NCBI GenBank assembly: GCA_040755395.1
Contig: JBFMAX010000006.1
Location: forward strand, 1 to 64,000
Direction: 5' to 3'
Origin: Nitrospirota bacterium
GTDB lineage: Bacteria; Nitrospirota; Nitrospiria; Nitrospirales; Nitrospiraceae
Length of the DNA: 64,000 nucleotides
Notes under the pieces: model-generated
Databases searched by the model: none
What the model was told of the DNA's origin: nothing
Seen by the model: the letters and a program-made list of their open reading frames with translations, nothing else
Made by a program: the position numbers and the translations under genes
In this document: positions 44,078 to 52,648 of the stretch, in pieces
Numbering within the stretch: the first letter of the stretch is position 1
Layout of the letters: the number at the start of each line of letters is the position of its first letter

Positions 44078-45226
44078 ATGAAGCAGCATCCCGAGCGACA
44101 CCGTTCCATCCAGTTCGGCTTGGCCGTCACGGCTCTTGCCGTCGCCTGTGCGACGGAGGGACCTCCGTCGAATCTTCCCCCTTCCGCCAGCGACCTTCTC
44201 CTCCTGAAGTCCGCCGCGCTGTGCGACCAGAAGACCGTGTTTCTCCAACGATACAGTTCGGTGCCCATCCAGCGTGAACCCTGGGGCAGCGGGCAAGAGC
44301 TGCGGATCCCGGCTGAGCACAGCGCATCCAAAGCTGAAGAGTCGTATTTCTTCGACGAGGACGGCGTGCTCGTCGGTGCCCTCTTTACCTACGCTGCCGG
44401 GCTTGACTTGGCACCGTATCCCGTCTTGCGCCGGACCCTCTCACAGCTTAAACCCTCGCTGGAGTTCTATCTCAATGTCGCTAAGCTGGCGAGCCGGGCC
44501 AACATGGAGTCCAGCGCTCTCTACGAAACGGGGGACGAGAAAACGACCACCCAATATTTGGTCCTGGGAGATCGCGACCGCCCCACGTTGCTCCAGGCTT
44601 CGTTTTCGGTCGATCCCTATGTCAGGCTGTTTTCTCCCTATCGAAAGGAGTTTCTCGACCGTCTCCGCAATCCATCCGGGACCAAGCAGGGCCAGCGCAT
44701 CGACAGTCAGGGCGTTGAAGACAAGGAGCCGTTCGCGTCGCTCCAGCAATTCGCCCGAGGGCAGACGGCGCAACTGGCCTACTGCGGTCCCCAGAATTAT
44801 GACATCGCGGCCGAGGCCTACCAGAAAGCCATCGCGAGCGGTTTTTCCAACAAGGTCTGGTTAGCGGAAGCTCATCATCGACTGGGCGTCGCTTGGGAAA
44901 AGAAAGGGGATCTGGAGAAAGCCAAGGCTGAAATGCTGCAATCCCTCTCGATCAGGCCCAATACACCGGAGGTGCTCAATAATCTCGGGACGGTGTATGC
45001 CAAACTGGGAGACAAACAAAACGCCCTCGCCTTCTTCGAAAAAGCGGTCACCCTGCGGCCCAACTACGCCATTGCCCGCTATAACCTGGCAGAAGCCTAT
45101 GAATCCGTCAACCACAAGCGGGCCATTTCCGAGTACGAAACCTACCTGGCGCTCGTCCAAGGCATCCCCGAGGAAGCCGACCGGGCCGACCGGGCCCGAC
45201 AAAAACTGAAGACCCTGCGCCGCTAG
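44078..45226 (+). CDS. TPR-repeat protein, probable lipoprotein
   Basis: A 382-residue protein. The N-terminus (IQFGLAVTALAVAC) looks like a lipoprotein signal with Cys following LAVA. A roughly 200-residue domain of unknown type follows. The C-terminal third holds three tetratricopeptide repeats: AEAHHRLGVAWEKKGDLEKAKAEM, PEVLNNLGTVYAKLGDKQNALAFF and YAIARYNLAEAYESVNHKRAI. A protein-protein interaction scaffold in the envelope is likely. Confidence 0.8.
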   Translation: MKQHPERHRSIQFGLAVTALAVACATEGPPSNLPPSASDLLLLKSAALCDQKTVFLQRYSSVPIQREPWGSGQELRIPAEHSASKAEESYFFDEDGVLVGALFTYAAGLDLAPYPVLRRTLSQLKPSLEFYLNVAKLASRANMESSALYETGDEKTTTQYLVLGDRDRPTLLQASFSVDPYVRLFSPYRKEFLDRLRNPSGTKQGQRIDSQGVEDKEPFASLQQFARGQTAQLAYCGPQNYDIAAEAYQKAIASGFSNKVWLAEAHHRLGVAWEKKGDLEKAKAEMLQSLSIRPNTPEVLNNLGTVYAKLGDKQNALAFFEKAVTLRPNYAIARYNLAEAYESVNHKRAISEYETYLALVQGIPEEADRADRARQKLKTLRR

Positions 45227-45310
45227 TGCGCCCCATTCGGCCGGAGGTTTCCATCCATACGATGTGCGGACTTTTTGAACCACGAGGTTCTGCGCCGCGG
45301 GACGAGAGCG

Positions 45311-45742
45311 TTACCGGCGGATTTTCTCTTCTTCTTCCTGGAGGGTCTTACACGCGATGCAGAGGGTGGTGACAGGGCGGGCTTTGAGTCGCTTGTACGG
45401 GATCTCCTCACCGCACCGCTCGCAGATGCCATAGGTGTTGGTGGCGAGGCGGCCGAGCGCGTCGTCGATCTTCTTCAGCAGCTTCCGCTCGCGCTCCCTG
45501 ATCCGCAGCGAGAAGTTCTGGTCCACCTCCGCCGAGGCCTGATCACTGACGTCGGGGAAACTCTCCAATTTGGCGCGATTGGTCAGCACTTCCCCGGCTT
45601 CCTCCAGGATGGCGGCGCGTTGCCGTTCAAGGTCGCGACGAATGTCCGGATATTGATCGCCGGACCGGGACCGGGGAGACTTGGCGAGTTTTGTGCGGCC
45701 TGGGGCCTTCGCTTTTGCCTTGGCTGATGGGCGAGACTTCAT
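45311..45742 (-). CDS. dksA: DksA/TraR-family RNA polymerase-binding protein
   Basis: A 143-residue protein. A basic, Ala/Lys-rich N-terminus leads into a coiled coil carrying the acidic tip DVSDQA (Asp, Asp+3, Ala+5 as in DksA). The C4 zinc finger CERCGEEIPYKRLKARPVTTLC...C follows, and the end is EEEEKIRR. It should bind the RNA polymerase secondary channel and modulate the stringent response. Start is set at 45742; a longer frame to 45781 is possible. Other TraR-type proteins are alternatives, but the intact tip favours DksA function. Confidence 0.85.
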   Translation of the reverse strand: MKSRPSAKAKAKAPGRTKLAKSPRSRSGDQYPDIRRDLERQRAAILEEAGEVLTNRAKLESFPDVSDQASAEVDQNFSLRIRERERKLLKKIDDALGRLATNTYGICERCGEEIPYKRLKARPVTTLCIACKTLQEEEEKIRR

Positions 45743-45833
45743 CGTACAGGTCGATGGGCTCCAAGCTTCGGCGGAGCCCAAACTATATCAGTCGGCGACC
45801 GAGGGGGTCAATGGGCCGCGCAGGACCACGGCC

Positions 45834-46436
45834 TTACACCTCTCGTCTTCCTTCGATGGATTTCAGAAGCGTGACCTCGTCGGCATACTCGATATCCATC
45901 CCGACCGGAATCCCGTAAGCGATCCGCGAGACCCGTACACCGAAAGGCTTCACCAGCTTGGTGAGATAGATCGCCGTCGCTTCTCCTTCGATGGTCGGAT
46001 TAGTGGCGAGAATCACTTCTTCGGTTCCGCCCGCCTTTAGCCGGTCGACCAATTCCTGCGCCCGAATGTCCGAAGGACCGACCCCGTCCAACGGCGAAAG
46101 AGATCCTAAGAGAACATGGTACAGCCCGCGATAGCCGCCGGCGCGCTCGATGGCGTACAGCGTACTCGGTTCCTCCACCACGAGGATTTTGGTTCGATCC
46201 CGTTTGGGATCCAAACAAAACTCGCACAATTCGTCTTCCGCGATGTTCCGGCACTGACGGCAGAACGAGAGGCCATCCTTGACGGCGCGGATCGCGTCGG
46301 CCAGCCGCTGGGCCTCCTCGCGTTCCGCTTTGAGTAAGTGAAAGGCCAGCCGCTGGGCGCTTTTCCGGCCGATGCCGGGCAGTCTCACCAACTCACTGAT
46401 CAACCGCGCCAGCAACCCTTGTTGATCAACACCCAT
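45834..46436 (-). CDS. recR: recombination protein RecR
   Basis: RecFOR-pathway mediator of RecA loading. At 200 residues it has the standard length. The helix-hairpin-helix is RLPGIGRKSAQRLAFHLL, the zinc finger CRQCRNIAEDELCEFC, and the Toprim domain starts KILVVEEPSTLYAIE and includes ATNPTIEGEATAIYL. It is third in the leftward dnaX-ybaB-recR group, an arrangement common across bacteria. Confidence 0.96.
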   Translation of the reverse strand: MGVDQQGLLARLISELVRLPGIGRKSAQRLAFHLLKAEREEAQRLADAIRAVKDGLSFCRQCRNIAEDELCEFCLDPKRDRTKILVVEEPSTLYAIERAGGYRGLYHVLLGSLSPLDGVGPSDIRAQELVDRLKAGGTEEVILATNPTIEGEATAIYLTKLVKPFGVRVSRIAYGIPVGMDIEYADEVTLLKSIEGRREV

Positions 46437-46517
46437 TACGGATCAGGTATCGATGACGGAGTGAATGATGAATCGAAGATGCTCCGAACGTCTTTCCTTC
46501 TTCGCAGCATCACGCAT

Positions 46518-46841
46518 TCAGAACAGTCCAGGGATTCGTAAGCCGCCCGTCAACGCTTTCATTTCCTCGGACACCATGTCGCGCGCCTTGCGCAGCGCTT
46601 CGTTCGTCGCAGCCGTAACTAAATCCTGCAGCATGTCCACATCGCCGGACTTGACGACTTCCGGATCGAGGACGACGCTGACGATCTGCATGGCCCCGTT
46701 GGCCGTCACCGTGACGATCCCGCCGCCGGCCGTGCCGGTCACGGTCTTCGCCGCCGCTTGTTCCTGGAGCTTGGCCATTTGCTCCTGCATGGCCTGCGCC
46801 TGCTTCACCAAGTTGGCCATATTGCCGAACGGATTCTTCAT
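46518..46841 (-). CDS. YbaB/EbfC-type nucleoid-associated protein
   Basis: A 107-residue DNA-binding protein. It starts MKNPFGNMANLVKQAQAMQEQMAKLQEQ, followed by GGGIVTVTANGAMQIVSVVLDPEV and LQDLVTAATNEALRKARDM, the complete YbaB signature. Its ATG overlaps the dnaX stop (ATGA) and recR follows 81 bases later, the classical order. Confidence 0.95.
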   Translation of the reverse strand: MKNPFGNMANLVKQAQAMQEQMAKLQEQAAAKTVTGTAGGGIVTVTANGAMQIVSVVLDPEVVKSGDVDMLQDLVTAATNEALRKARDMVSEEMKALTGGLRIPGLF

Positions 46842-48739
46842 GATCGGGCCTCCCGCGACGGGGACGAGCGATGCGCTTCCGGAGCCGAAGTCTCGCGGAC
46901 CTCGACGAGGTCCCCGCCGAACATCTCGAGGGCTTGTTTCACCAAGGGATGGGCACGGGCGCGCTCGAACAGCACCAGCCGCTGCTCCCGCTCCTTGGCC
47001 GCTCGCATCTCGGCCATGGTCGGTCCCGGCTGATCCGTGTCCCCTAACTCAACCACGCGAAGCCGGGCCGGCTGGCCCGCCAGCCGCTGGCAAAGCTCGG
47101 TGATGGTCCGCAGATTGTCTGCCCTCTCGATAAACGACCGGGCCACCATCTCTCCCTTGGCGAAACCGATGGTGATCTGATCCCCATCGATCCCGACGAA
47201 GCGCGCTCGTTCGAGAAACGAGGCAATGCCGGGATGAGCGTTCGCGACCTCTTCCTGAAATTGTTCCCAGTCGAGCCGAAGCGGAAGGGCTGACGCAGTC
47301 ACGGGTGCGGACAGTGCGGGTTCGTTCCCGACGGACAGTTTGTCGGCCGAAGCGGAACCCAGGACGGGGACCGGCGGTTGGCCACAGTCCCGAGCCGGGT
47401 CTGCCGACGCACGCGCAGCGGTCGACGTGGCGGTGCGCGGCTCTCCGGCGGGCGGCGCCGCCGATGACGGACTCGTTGTCACGGGCTTGCCTGACGCCGA
47501 GTTTCGGACCGCTGGAACTTTCGCCGCCCGTGCGGAATGTGAGAATGGGCCCGGTTTGCCGGCTGTTTCCGGCTTCACTGATGCAGCCGGTACAGCCTTC
47601 TCGCGCGCGGGGACAGCCGCGTCCCGTGTGCCGGAGCCGATCAGCCTGGTGGCCCGCACCGCGGCCACCTCCAGCACGTATCGGGGATGGGTGCTCAGCC
47701 GCAGGGCATCTTCGGCTTGGGTCAAGATCCGAAACAATTCCTGCACCTGCTCCGGCGTGAACATCTTGGCATCCGCTGCGAGCCGGCGAATGTCTTCCTC
47801 GGACGCCTCGATCAGCCCCCGCAGATCCTGCGGCGCCGGCACGACCGACGCCACCAGGAGATTCCGCACGTACTCGACGAGATCGGCGCAATAGGCGCGC
47901 AGGTCATGACCTTGATTAAGCAGGCGGTGGATCACGCGCAGCGCCGCCGGGCTGTCTTGCGCAATGACGGCCTCGATCATCGCGCGGACGTGTTCCTGCG
48001 GCACGGCCCCGAGCAGCGCTTCCAAGTCGGCATGGTTGATCGTCTTCCCGCCGAAGGCCACCGCCTGGTCGAGGAGACTGAGCGCGTCCCGCATGCTGCC
48101 TTCGCTGGCCCGAGCCAGAGCGGTCAGGCTGCGCTCCTCTACCGTAATACCGTCCTGCGCGGCCACGTGACGCAGCCGCTCGATGATTTCGGCCCGGGGA
48201 ATGCGCCGAAAGTTGTAGTGTTGGCAGCGCGAAAGGATGGTCGGCGGGATCTTATGAATCTCGGTGGTCGCGAAGATGAACACCACGTGCGGCGGCGGCT
48301 CTTCCAGCGTCTTGAGCAGCGCGTTGAACGCGGAATTCGACAGCATATGGACTTCGTCGATGATATAGACGCGATAGCCCCCGCGAAACGGCGTGAACTT
48401 GACGTTCTCGCGGATCTCGCGCACGTCGTCGACGCTCGTATTCGACGCGCCGTCGATCTCGATCACGTCCACCGAGGTTCCCTGTGTGATCTCGACGCAA
48501 TTCGGACAGACGTTGCACGGCATGCCGGTCGGCCCCTGTTCGCAATTGAGCGCTTTGGCCAGAATCCGCGCGACCGTGGTCTTGCCCACGCCGCGGGTGC
48601 CGGAAAACAGGAAGGCCGGCGCGATCCGTCTCGTGTTGATTGCGTTGACCAACGTCTGAACGACGTGCGGCTGCCCGATCACGTCCCCAAACGTGCCGGG
48701 CCGGTACTTTCTGGCGGAAACCTGATAATCCAACGTCAC
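46838..48739 (-). CDS. dnaX: DNA polymerase III subunits gamma/tau
   Basis: Clamp-loader ATPase, 633 residues. N-terminal YQVSARKYRPGTFGDVIGQPHVV, Walker A FSGTRGVGKTT, a zinc module with four Cys (C...C..C..C around CNVCPNC), Walker B YIIDEVHMLSN, Sensor 1 FATTEIHKIPPTILSRCQ and the helical collar follow. A low-complexity Ala/Pro-rich linker (about 390-500) then leads to a tau-like C-terminal domain. I start it at the GTG at 48739 with GGAG upstream, which gives the canonical N-terminus. The frame open to 48817 adds sequence from an AT-rich repeat. No obvious programmed frameshift site was identified. Confidence 0.95.
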   Translation of the reverse strand: MTLDYQVSARKYRPGTFGDVIGQPHVVQTLVNAINTRRIAPAFLFSGTRGVGKTTVARILAKALNCEQGPTGMPCNVCPNCVEITQGTSVDVIEIDGASNTSVDDVREIRENVKFTPFRGGYRVYIIDEVHMLSNSAFNALLKTLEEPPPHVVFIFATTEIHKIPPTILSRCQHYNFRRIPRAEIIERLRHVAAQDGITVEERSLTALARASEGSMRDALSLLDQAVAFGGKTINHADLEALLGAVPQEHVRAMIEAVIAQDSPAALRVIHRLLNQGHDLRAYCADLVEYVRNLLVASVVPAPQDLRGLIEASEEDIRRLAADAKMFTPEQVQELFRILTQAEDALRLSTHPRYVLEVAAVRATRLIGSGTRDAAVPAREKAVPAASVKPETAGKPGPFSHSARAAKVPAVRNSASGKPVTTSPSSAAPPAGEPRTATSTAARASADPARDCGQPPVPVLGSASADKLSVGNEPALSAPVTASALPLRLDWEQFQEEVANAHPGIASFLERARFVGIDGDQITIGFAKGEMVARSFIERADNLRTITELCQRLAGQPARLRVVELGDTDQPGPTMAEMRAAKEREQRLVLFERARAHPLVKQALEMFGGDLVEVRETSAPEAHRSSPSREARS

Positions 48740-48836
48740 AAGCTCCAATGCGAAATGTGGAATTAGGAATGAGGAATGTCGGGCTGGGTTTTCAATACTA
48801 CATTCCTCATTCAACATTCCTCATTTCCCGAAAGAG

Positions 48837-48940
48837 CGGGGCCAGGTGATCCTGCGGCACCCAGACTGGCCTGCTTACCGTTGCTTCCTTCCGGACCTGG
48901 CGGGGTTCACAGGATTCTGTTGCACAGGGCCCAGCCCCTA
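48837..48940 (-). ncRNA. ffs: signal recognition particle 4.5S RNA (small type)
   Basis: The minus strand contains the universally conserved apical motif AGGTCCGGAAGGAAGCA, flanked by complementary arms. The 5' end GGGGCTGGGCCC faces the 3' end GGCCCC, and CCTGTG..ACAG pairs are present. Length of about 104 bases fits the short hairpin SRP RNA of Gram-negative bacteria. It lies between tRNA-Ser and dnaX on the same strand, a frequent arrangement. Exact ends are estimated from the terminal pairing. Confidence 0.93.
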
Positions 48941-49054
48941 TCTTTTCAATGCTGAATTATGAATTTTGAATTAGAAATGAGGAATTAATTTAAAGAGCGT
49001 TGCTCGCACGTGTCATCTCAAATTCCGCATTCCTAATTCAACATTCCCGAAGGG

Positions 49055-49209
49055 TATGGCGGAGAGGGTGGGCATTCGTTCACCCGCTGGGCGGGTACCC
49101 GGCCGAGGTGCTGCGCGCGCGCTCCTACAAGGGGGCCAGCCCCCTTGTACGATCCCCACGCGAGGGAGCCTCTCCCCCGCGTTCCCCCTCGTTCGAATCC
49201 CACCCTCTC
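49055..49209. repeat. inverted-repeat element built from copies of the tRNA-Ser 3' end
   Basis: The left end TATGGCGGAGAGGGTGGG (49055-49072) is an exact 18-base direct copy of 49240-49257 in tRNA-Ser. The right end TTCGAATCCCACCCTCTC (49192-49209) is the exact reverse complement of 49247-49264. Between them are perfect hairpins: TACAAGGGGG-CCAG-CCCCCTTGTA (49126-49149) and ACCCGC-TGG-GCGGGT. A TTCACG-rich tandem (CACGTTTCACGCTTCACG) follows at about 49208-49235. There is no coding content. It lies just downstream of the tRNA gene in its direction of transcription. Confidence 0.75.
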
Positions 49210-49241
49210 ACGTTTCACGCTTCACGTTTCACGTCTTCATA

Positions 49242-49331
<90 letters not shown>

Positions 49332-49719
49332 ACCTCGCTAGCGGAGCCGGGTGCCCTGTGATGGCTCGTGGCACCCGGAGAAACCTCTCAACGACTCTCC
49401 GTTTCCGGGCTCCCTCTTCCTCGTCCCATCACCAGCCAAGCCTGCCGTCCTGGGACAGCTCTTGGCGGCTGCAGAAGACATCTTTGCCGTTTCGCTCCTT
49501 CCGCAGCGCTTCGTCGGGTTTTCATCATGAGCCGAACACCGCCCAGGTCGCCAGCACAGAAAAGGCATCTTAGCATGCGACCCTATCAGCGGCAAGGTGA
49601 AGGAGACACGTTTCGGGCCTGTTTCACCGACCCAAGACAGGTCCGATCCGGTCGGTTCGGATCGCGGAGGCCAACACGGCTTCGCTATCCCGGGCGCACA
49701 GGAAATATGGTCGCTCGCG
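49332..49719. other. intergenic stretch, no gene seen
   Basis: About 390 bases between tRNA-Ser and the AsmA-like gene promoter. Overlapping short frames on both strands show no family features. It should hold the tRNA-Ser promoter reading leftward; no single pair of boxes stood out. Confidence 0.4.
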
Positions 49720-49749
49720 TTGACCCTTACGGAGCGGCCTCACTATACT
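49720..49749 (+). promoter_or_regulatory. promoter of the AsmA-like gene
   Basis: TTGACC, 18 bases, TATACT, ending 24 bases before the start codon of the AsmA-family gene, with GAGGAGG in between. Both boxes are near consensus. Confidence 0.6.
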
Positions 49750-49773
49750 GCAGCGACAACGAGAGGAGGCGAC

Positions 49774-51423
49774 ATGATGAAAGTCCTGGCGGGTCTCGGC
49801 GTCGTCATTCTTGTGCTGGTGCTCCTGGCCCTCCTCCTGCCGTTTCTCATCGACCTCAACACATACCAGGATCAGTACCGCCCCTTCATCGAAGACGCGC
49901 TGAACAGGAAAGTCGCGCTCAAGGATATCCGGCTCACCATCCTCCCCCGGGTTGGCGCGCGAATAACCGAGTTTTCCGTGCTCGACGATCCCGCCTTCGG
50001 CTCAAACCCCTTTGCCTCGCTGACCTCGCTCGATGTCGGCGTCAAGCTGATGCCGCTCTTGAGCGGCCGCGTCGAAGTCGAAGAGATCACGTTGCGGGAT
50101 CCCGCCATCACCGTCATCAAGAATCGCGACGGAGCGTTGAACGTGTCCACCATCGGGAAGAAAGGTCCGGCCGAACCTCAAGCCGTGACCCGCGTGCCGA
50201 CCCATCCGCCCGCAGGCCCGCTCCGCATTCTGGCCCTGCTGGCCGTTGATCGCGTGTCGCTGACCGGCGGAAAGGTGACGTACCGCGACCTCTCGGCGGA
50301 GAAGCCGGCCGAATACACGTTGCAGGACCTGACCGTGCGGCTCTCTTCTGTCGGCTTGGGCCAGACGCCGAACCTCCACGTTTCCATGCTCGTGCAGCCG
50401 ATGAATGTGCCGTTCACGATCGACGGCAGGTTCGGTCCGCTCAAGGAAACCGCCGACATCGAAGCGGCGACCGCCACGGTGTCGCTCGGGAACACGCAGT
50501 TCGTCCTCACGGGCAGGTCCGTGAGCGGCCGTACCTCCGTCAACGTTGCTTCGCCGGTGATCAACACCGCCGACCTCCCCGTGGCATTGCCGCTCGAGAA
50601 ACCCATCGAGATCAAAAATCTCCAAATCTCCGCCGAACTGCACGACCAGCAGGCGCAGGTGAGTAATCTGGCGTTCGACCTCTTGAACGGACAGGTCAAG
50701 GCGCAGGGCGGGTTGACGTTGGGAGCCGAAGCGCCTCCGTTTGACGCGCATGTGGCCGTCCAGGGACTGCAACTGGGGCCGGCGCTCGAAGCCGTCGGCG
50801 CGGATGTCCTGTCGATCAGCGGGTCCGCCGCCGCGGATCTCGCCGTGCGGGGTCGCGGCTTGTCCATGCCGAATCTCACAAAGGCGCTCGAGGGAGTCGG
50901 CCACGTGGCCGTCAAGGACGGCAAGCTCGAAGGCGTTAACCTCTTGCAGGAGGTGGCCGCCCTGCTCAAAGTAGCCGGCATCGCGACGGACAATGTCAAA
51001 GCCACGGTGTTCTCGACGATTGAAGGCGACGTCGTGATCAAGCAGGGCGTGATCACGGTGCAGCGGCTGCTGGTCGAAAGCCACGATTTCCAGGCCGCGG
51101 TGGCGGGCACCGTTGGGTTCGATCAGACGTTCAATCTCAAAGCCACCCTCAACCTGTCTGAAGCGTTGAGTCAGAAGATCGCTGCCGCTTCACCGGCGGC
51201 CAAGCTTGCCATGGCGGGCGGCCGGATGACCGTGCCGCTGCTTATCACCGGTACCGCGCAGGCGCCTGTGTACGGGCTCGACACCAAGGCCATCGGCGCC
51301 AAGGTCCAGGAGCAGGTCAAAGAGAAAGTGAGGGAAACAGTCCAAGAGATGCTGAAATCCAAGAGCGCAGAAGAGGCGGTCCAGAAAGGCCAAGAGGCGC
51401 TGAAGAAACTCTTCGGACAATAG
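49774..51423 (+). CDS. AsmA family protein
   Basis: A 549-residue envelope protein with an N-terminal membrane anchor (VVILVLVLLALLLPFLI). The AsmA N-terminal region follows: NTYQDQYRPFIEDALNRKVALKDI, then FGSNPFASLTSLDVGVKLMPLLSGRVEVEEITLRDPAI. The C-terminal AsmA part has GVNLLQEVAALLK and a repetitive beta-helical composition, ending in a coiled amphipathic tail. AsmA/TamB-type proteins are thought to bridge inner and outer membranes for lipid transport or assembly. Start at 49774 is set by GAGGAGG. Confidence 0.88.
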   Translation: MMKVLAGLGVVILVLVLLALLLPFLIDLNTYQDQYRPFIEDALNRKVALKDIRLTILPRVGARITEFSVLDDPAFGSNPFASLTSLDVGVKLMPLLSGRVEVEEITLRDPAITVIKNRDGALNVSTIGKKGPAEPQAVTRVPTHPPAGPLRILALLAVDRVSLTGGKVTYRDLSAEKPAEYTLQDLTVRLSSVGLGQTPNLHVSMLVQPMNVPFTIDGRFGPLKETADIEAATATVSLGNTQFVLTGRSVSGRTSVNVASPVINTADLPVALPLEKPIEIKNLQISAELHDQQAQVSNLAFDLLNGQVKAQGGLTLGAEAPPFDAHVAVQGLQLGPALEAVGADVLSISGSAAADLAVRGRGLSMPNLTKALEGVGHVAVKDGKLEGVNLLQEVAALLKVAGIATDNVKATVFSTIEGDVVIKQGVITVQRLLVESHDFQAAVAGTVGFDQTFNLKATLNLSEALSQKIAAASPAAKLAMAGGRMTVPLLITGTAQAPVYGLDTKAIGAKVQEQVKEKVRETVQEMLKSKSAEEAVQKGQEALKKLFGQ

Positions 51424-51489
51424 CGGAACTTGCCTCGCACGTCACAGGAACGATCTCCTGCAATTCACAATTTCATCTGGAGGGCGACT

Positions 51490-51930
51490 ATGCTCGACGA
51501 ATTCAAAGCTTTCGCCTTGCGCGGCAATGTGCTGGATATGGCCGTCGGGATCATCATCGGCGGGGCGTTCGGCAAAATCGTGAGCTCAATGGTCAGCGAC
51601 ATCCTGATGCCGCCGATCGGTCTGCTGTTGGGCAAAGTGGACTTCTCCAGTCTGTTTATCAACCTGTCCGGTCAGCCCTATCCCTCGCTCACCGCGGCGA
51701 AAGCGGCCGGCGCGCCGACCATCAACTACGGAGTGTTTCTGCAAGCGGTCCTGGATTTCGTGATCGTGGCGTTTGCGATCTTTTTGCTGGTCAGGCGAGT
51801 CAACGCCTTGACCAGGAAGCCGGATGCTCAGCCCGCTCCGTCGACCAAACCCTGCCCGTACTGCTTTTCCGAGATTCCGCTCAAGGCGACGAAGTGCGCT
51901 CACTGCGCCTCAGAGGTGAAGGCTGCTTAA
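51490..51930 (+). CDS. mscL: large-conductance mechanosensitive channel MscL with C-terminal zinc ribbon
   Basis: A 146-residue channel protein. The start [31 protein letters not shown] is the MscL signature, TM1 gating helix included. The periplasmic loop contains [22 protein letters not shown], and TM2 is [19 protein letters not shown]. After the usual cytoplasmic linker the last 25 residues hold a zinc ribbon, CPYCFSEI...CAHC, in place of the normal amphipathic helix. It opens under hypo-osmotic stress. The stop codon lies in the left arm of palindromic repeat copy B. Confidence 0.95.
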   Translation: MLDEFKAFALRGNVLDMAVGIIIGGAFGKIVSSMVSDILMPPIGLLLGKVDFSSLFINLSGQPYPSLTAAKAAGAPTINYGVFLQAVLDFVIVAFAIFLLVRRVNALTRKPDAQPAPSTKPCPYCFSEIPLKATKCAHCASEVKAA

Positions 51931-52142
51931 CCCGCATTATTCATGAACGCTTCTGCTGCAAACGCGGATACGCTGTTCCGACGGGCGTGCTCGCCACTCA
52001 GTCGGTCAACATACTGACCACCCGTTGCATGAAGCCTGGCAACGGGTCCCCGGTATGCGTCCCTCCTTCGTGGCTGTGCTTGCCCGTCTCACAACGCGTC
52101 TCCGCGTTTTCGCGACGAACTGTCATGAATAATGCGGGTTAA
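51927..52142. repeat. palindromic intergenic repeat, copy B
   Basis: A 216-base element with perfect 20-base inverted ends, TTAACCCGCATTATTCATGA and its complement at 52123-52142. The left end includes the mscL stop. It shares CATGAACGCTTCT, CTCAGTCGGTCAAC, GTCCCTCCTT, GCCCGTCTC and GACGAACTGTCATGA with copy A after rmuC. Where copy A has a short hairpin, this copy has a larger one, CCCGTTGC ... GCAACGGG (52021-52046). With it, the gap up to the next gene (52280) contains no other gene. Confidence 0.8.
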
Positions 52143-52280
52143 CTCATCATCCCGATGAAATCCGCCGTTCAGCAGGGGGCGCCGAAGGGATAGAACCACT
52201 CGACACGTCATTAAACGACCTGATGACGCGGTAGCCGCACCGCCAGGTCGCCCGTCTTCCCAGCACAAGGAGGTACGCCC

Positions 52281-52586
52281 ATGAGGCAGATGCAGAGAAG
52301 CTTGCTGGCTATCGTCATGACCCTCACCTTTACCTCGACCTTCGCGGAGGAGCCAGCCCCATCCGCTCCGGCTGCTCCAGCGCCGCCGGCACCTGCTCCG
52401 GCCGAGCCGGCTCCCGCCGCTCCAGCGGCTTCCGAGGAGCCCAAGGCTGAAGACGGAAAGAAGACTGGAAAGGAGATGAAATCAAAGAAAAAGGGGAAGA
52501 AGCGCGGACTCGAACGGGCCGATGAAGCTGCCGGCGAGCACGGCCGGAAGGGACGGGCCAGAGCAGGGGAGAAGCAAGGACGCTAG
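52281..52586 (+). CDS. small secreted Pro/Ala- and Lys-rich protein
   Basis: A 101-residue protein with a signal peptide (SLLAIVMTLTFTSTFAEEP). The first half of the mature chain is a proline/alanine repeat (PAPPAPAPAEPAP) and the second half a lysine/arginine/glutamate-rich tail. The start has AAGGAGG at good spacing. No folded domain is expected. Similar low-complexity periplasmic proteins are common but unassigned. A perfect palindromic terminator follows. Confidence 0.65.
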   Translation: MRQMQRSLLAIVMTLTFTSTFAEEPAPSAPAAPAPPAPAPAEPAPAAPAASEEPKAEDGKKTGKEMKSKKKGKKRGLERADEAAGEHGRKGRARAGEKQGR

Positions 52587-52593
52587 GCACAAC

Positions 52594-52621
52594 GCCGGTC
52601 GCAGCCCGGGCTGCGACCGGC
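52594..52621. terminator. bidirectional terminator-like palindrome
   Basis: A perfect 14-base inverted repeat, GCCGGTCGCAGCCC followed immediately by its complement, lies between the convergent small secreted protein and substrate-binding protein genes. No T-run follows, so termination may need Rho or be partial. Confidence 0.55.
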
Positions 52622-52648
52622 CATCCGTCGCTCAGCGAAGAGCGCATC

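Noticed and set aside
47687-48766. 359-codon rightward frame
   Set aside because: Antisense shadow of dnaX, which has Walker A and B motifs on the other strand.
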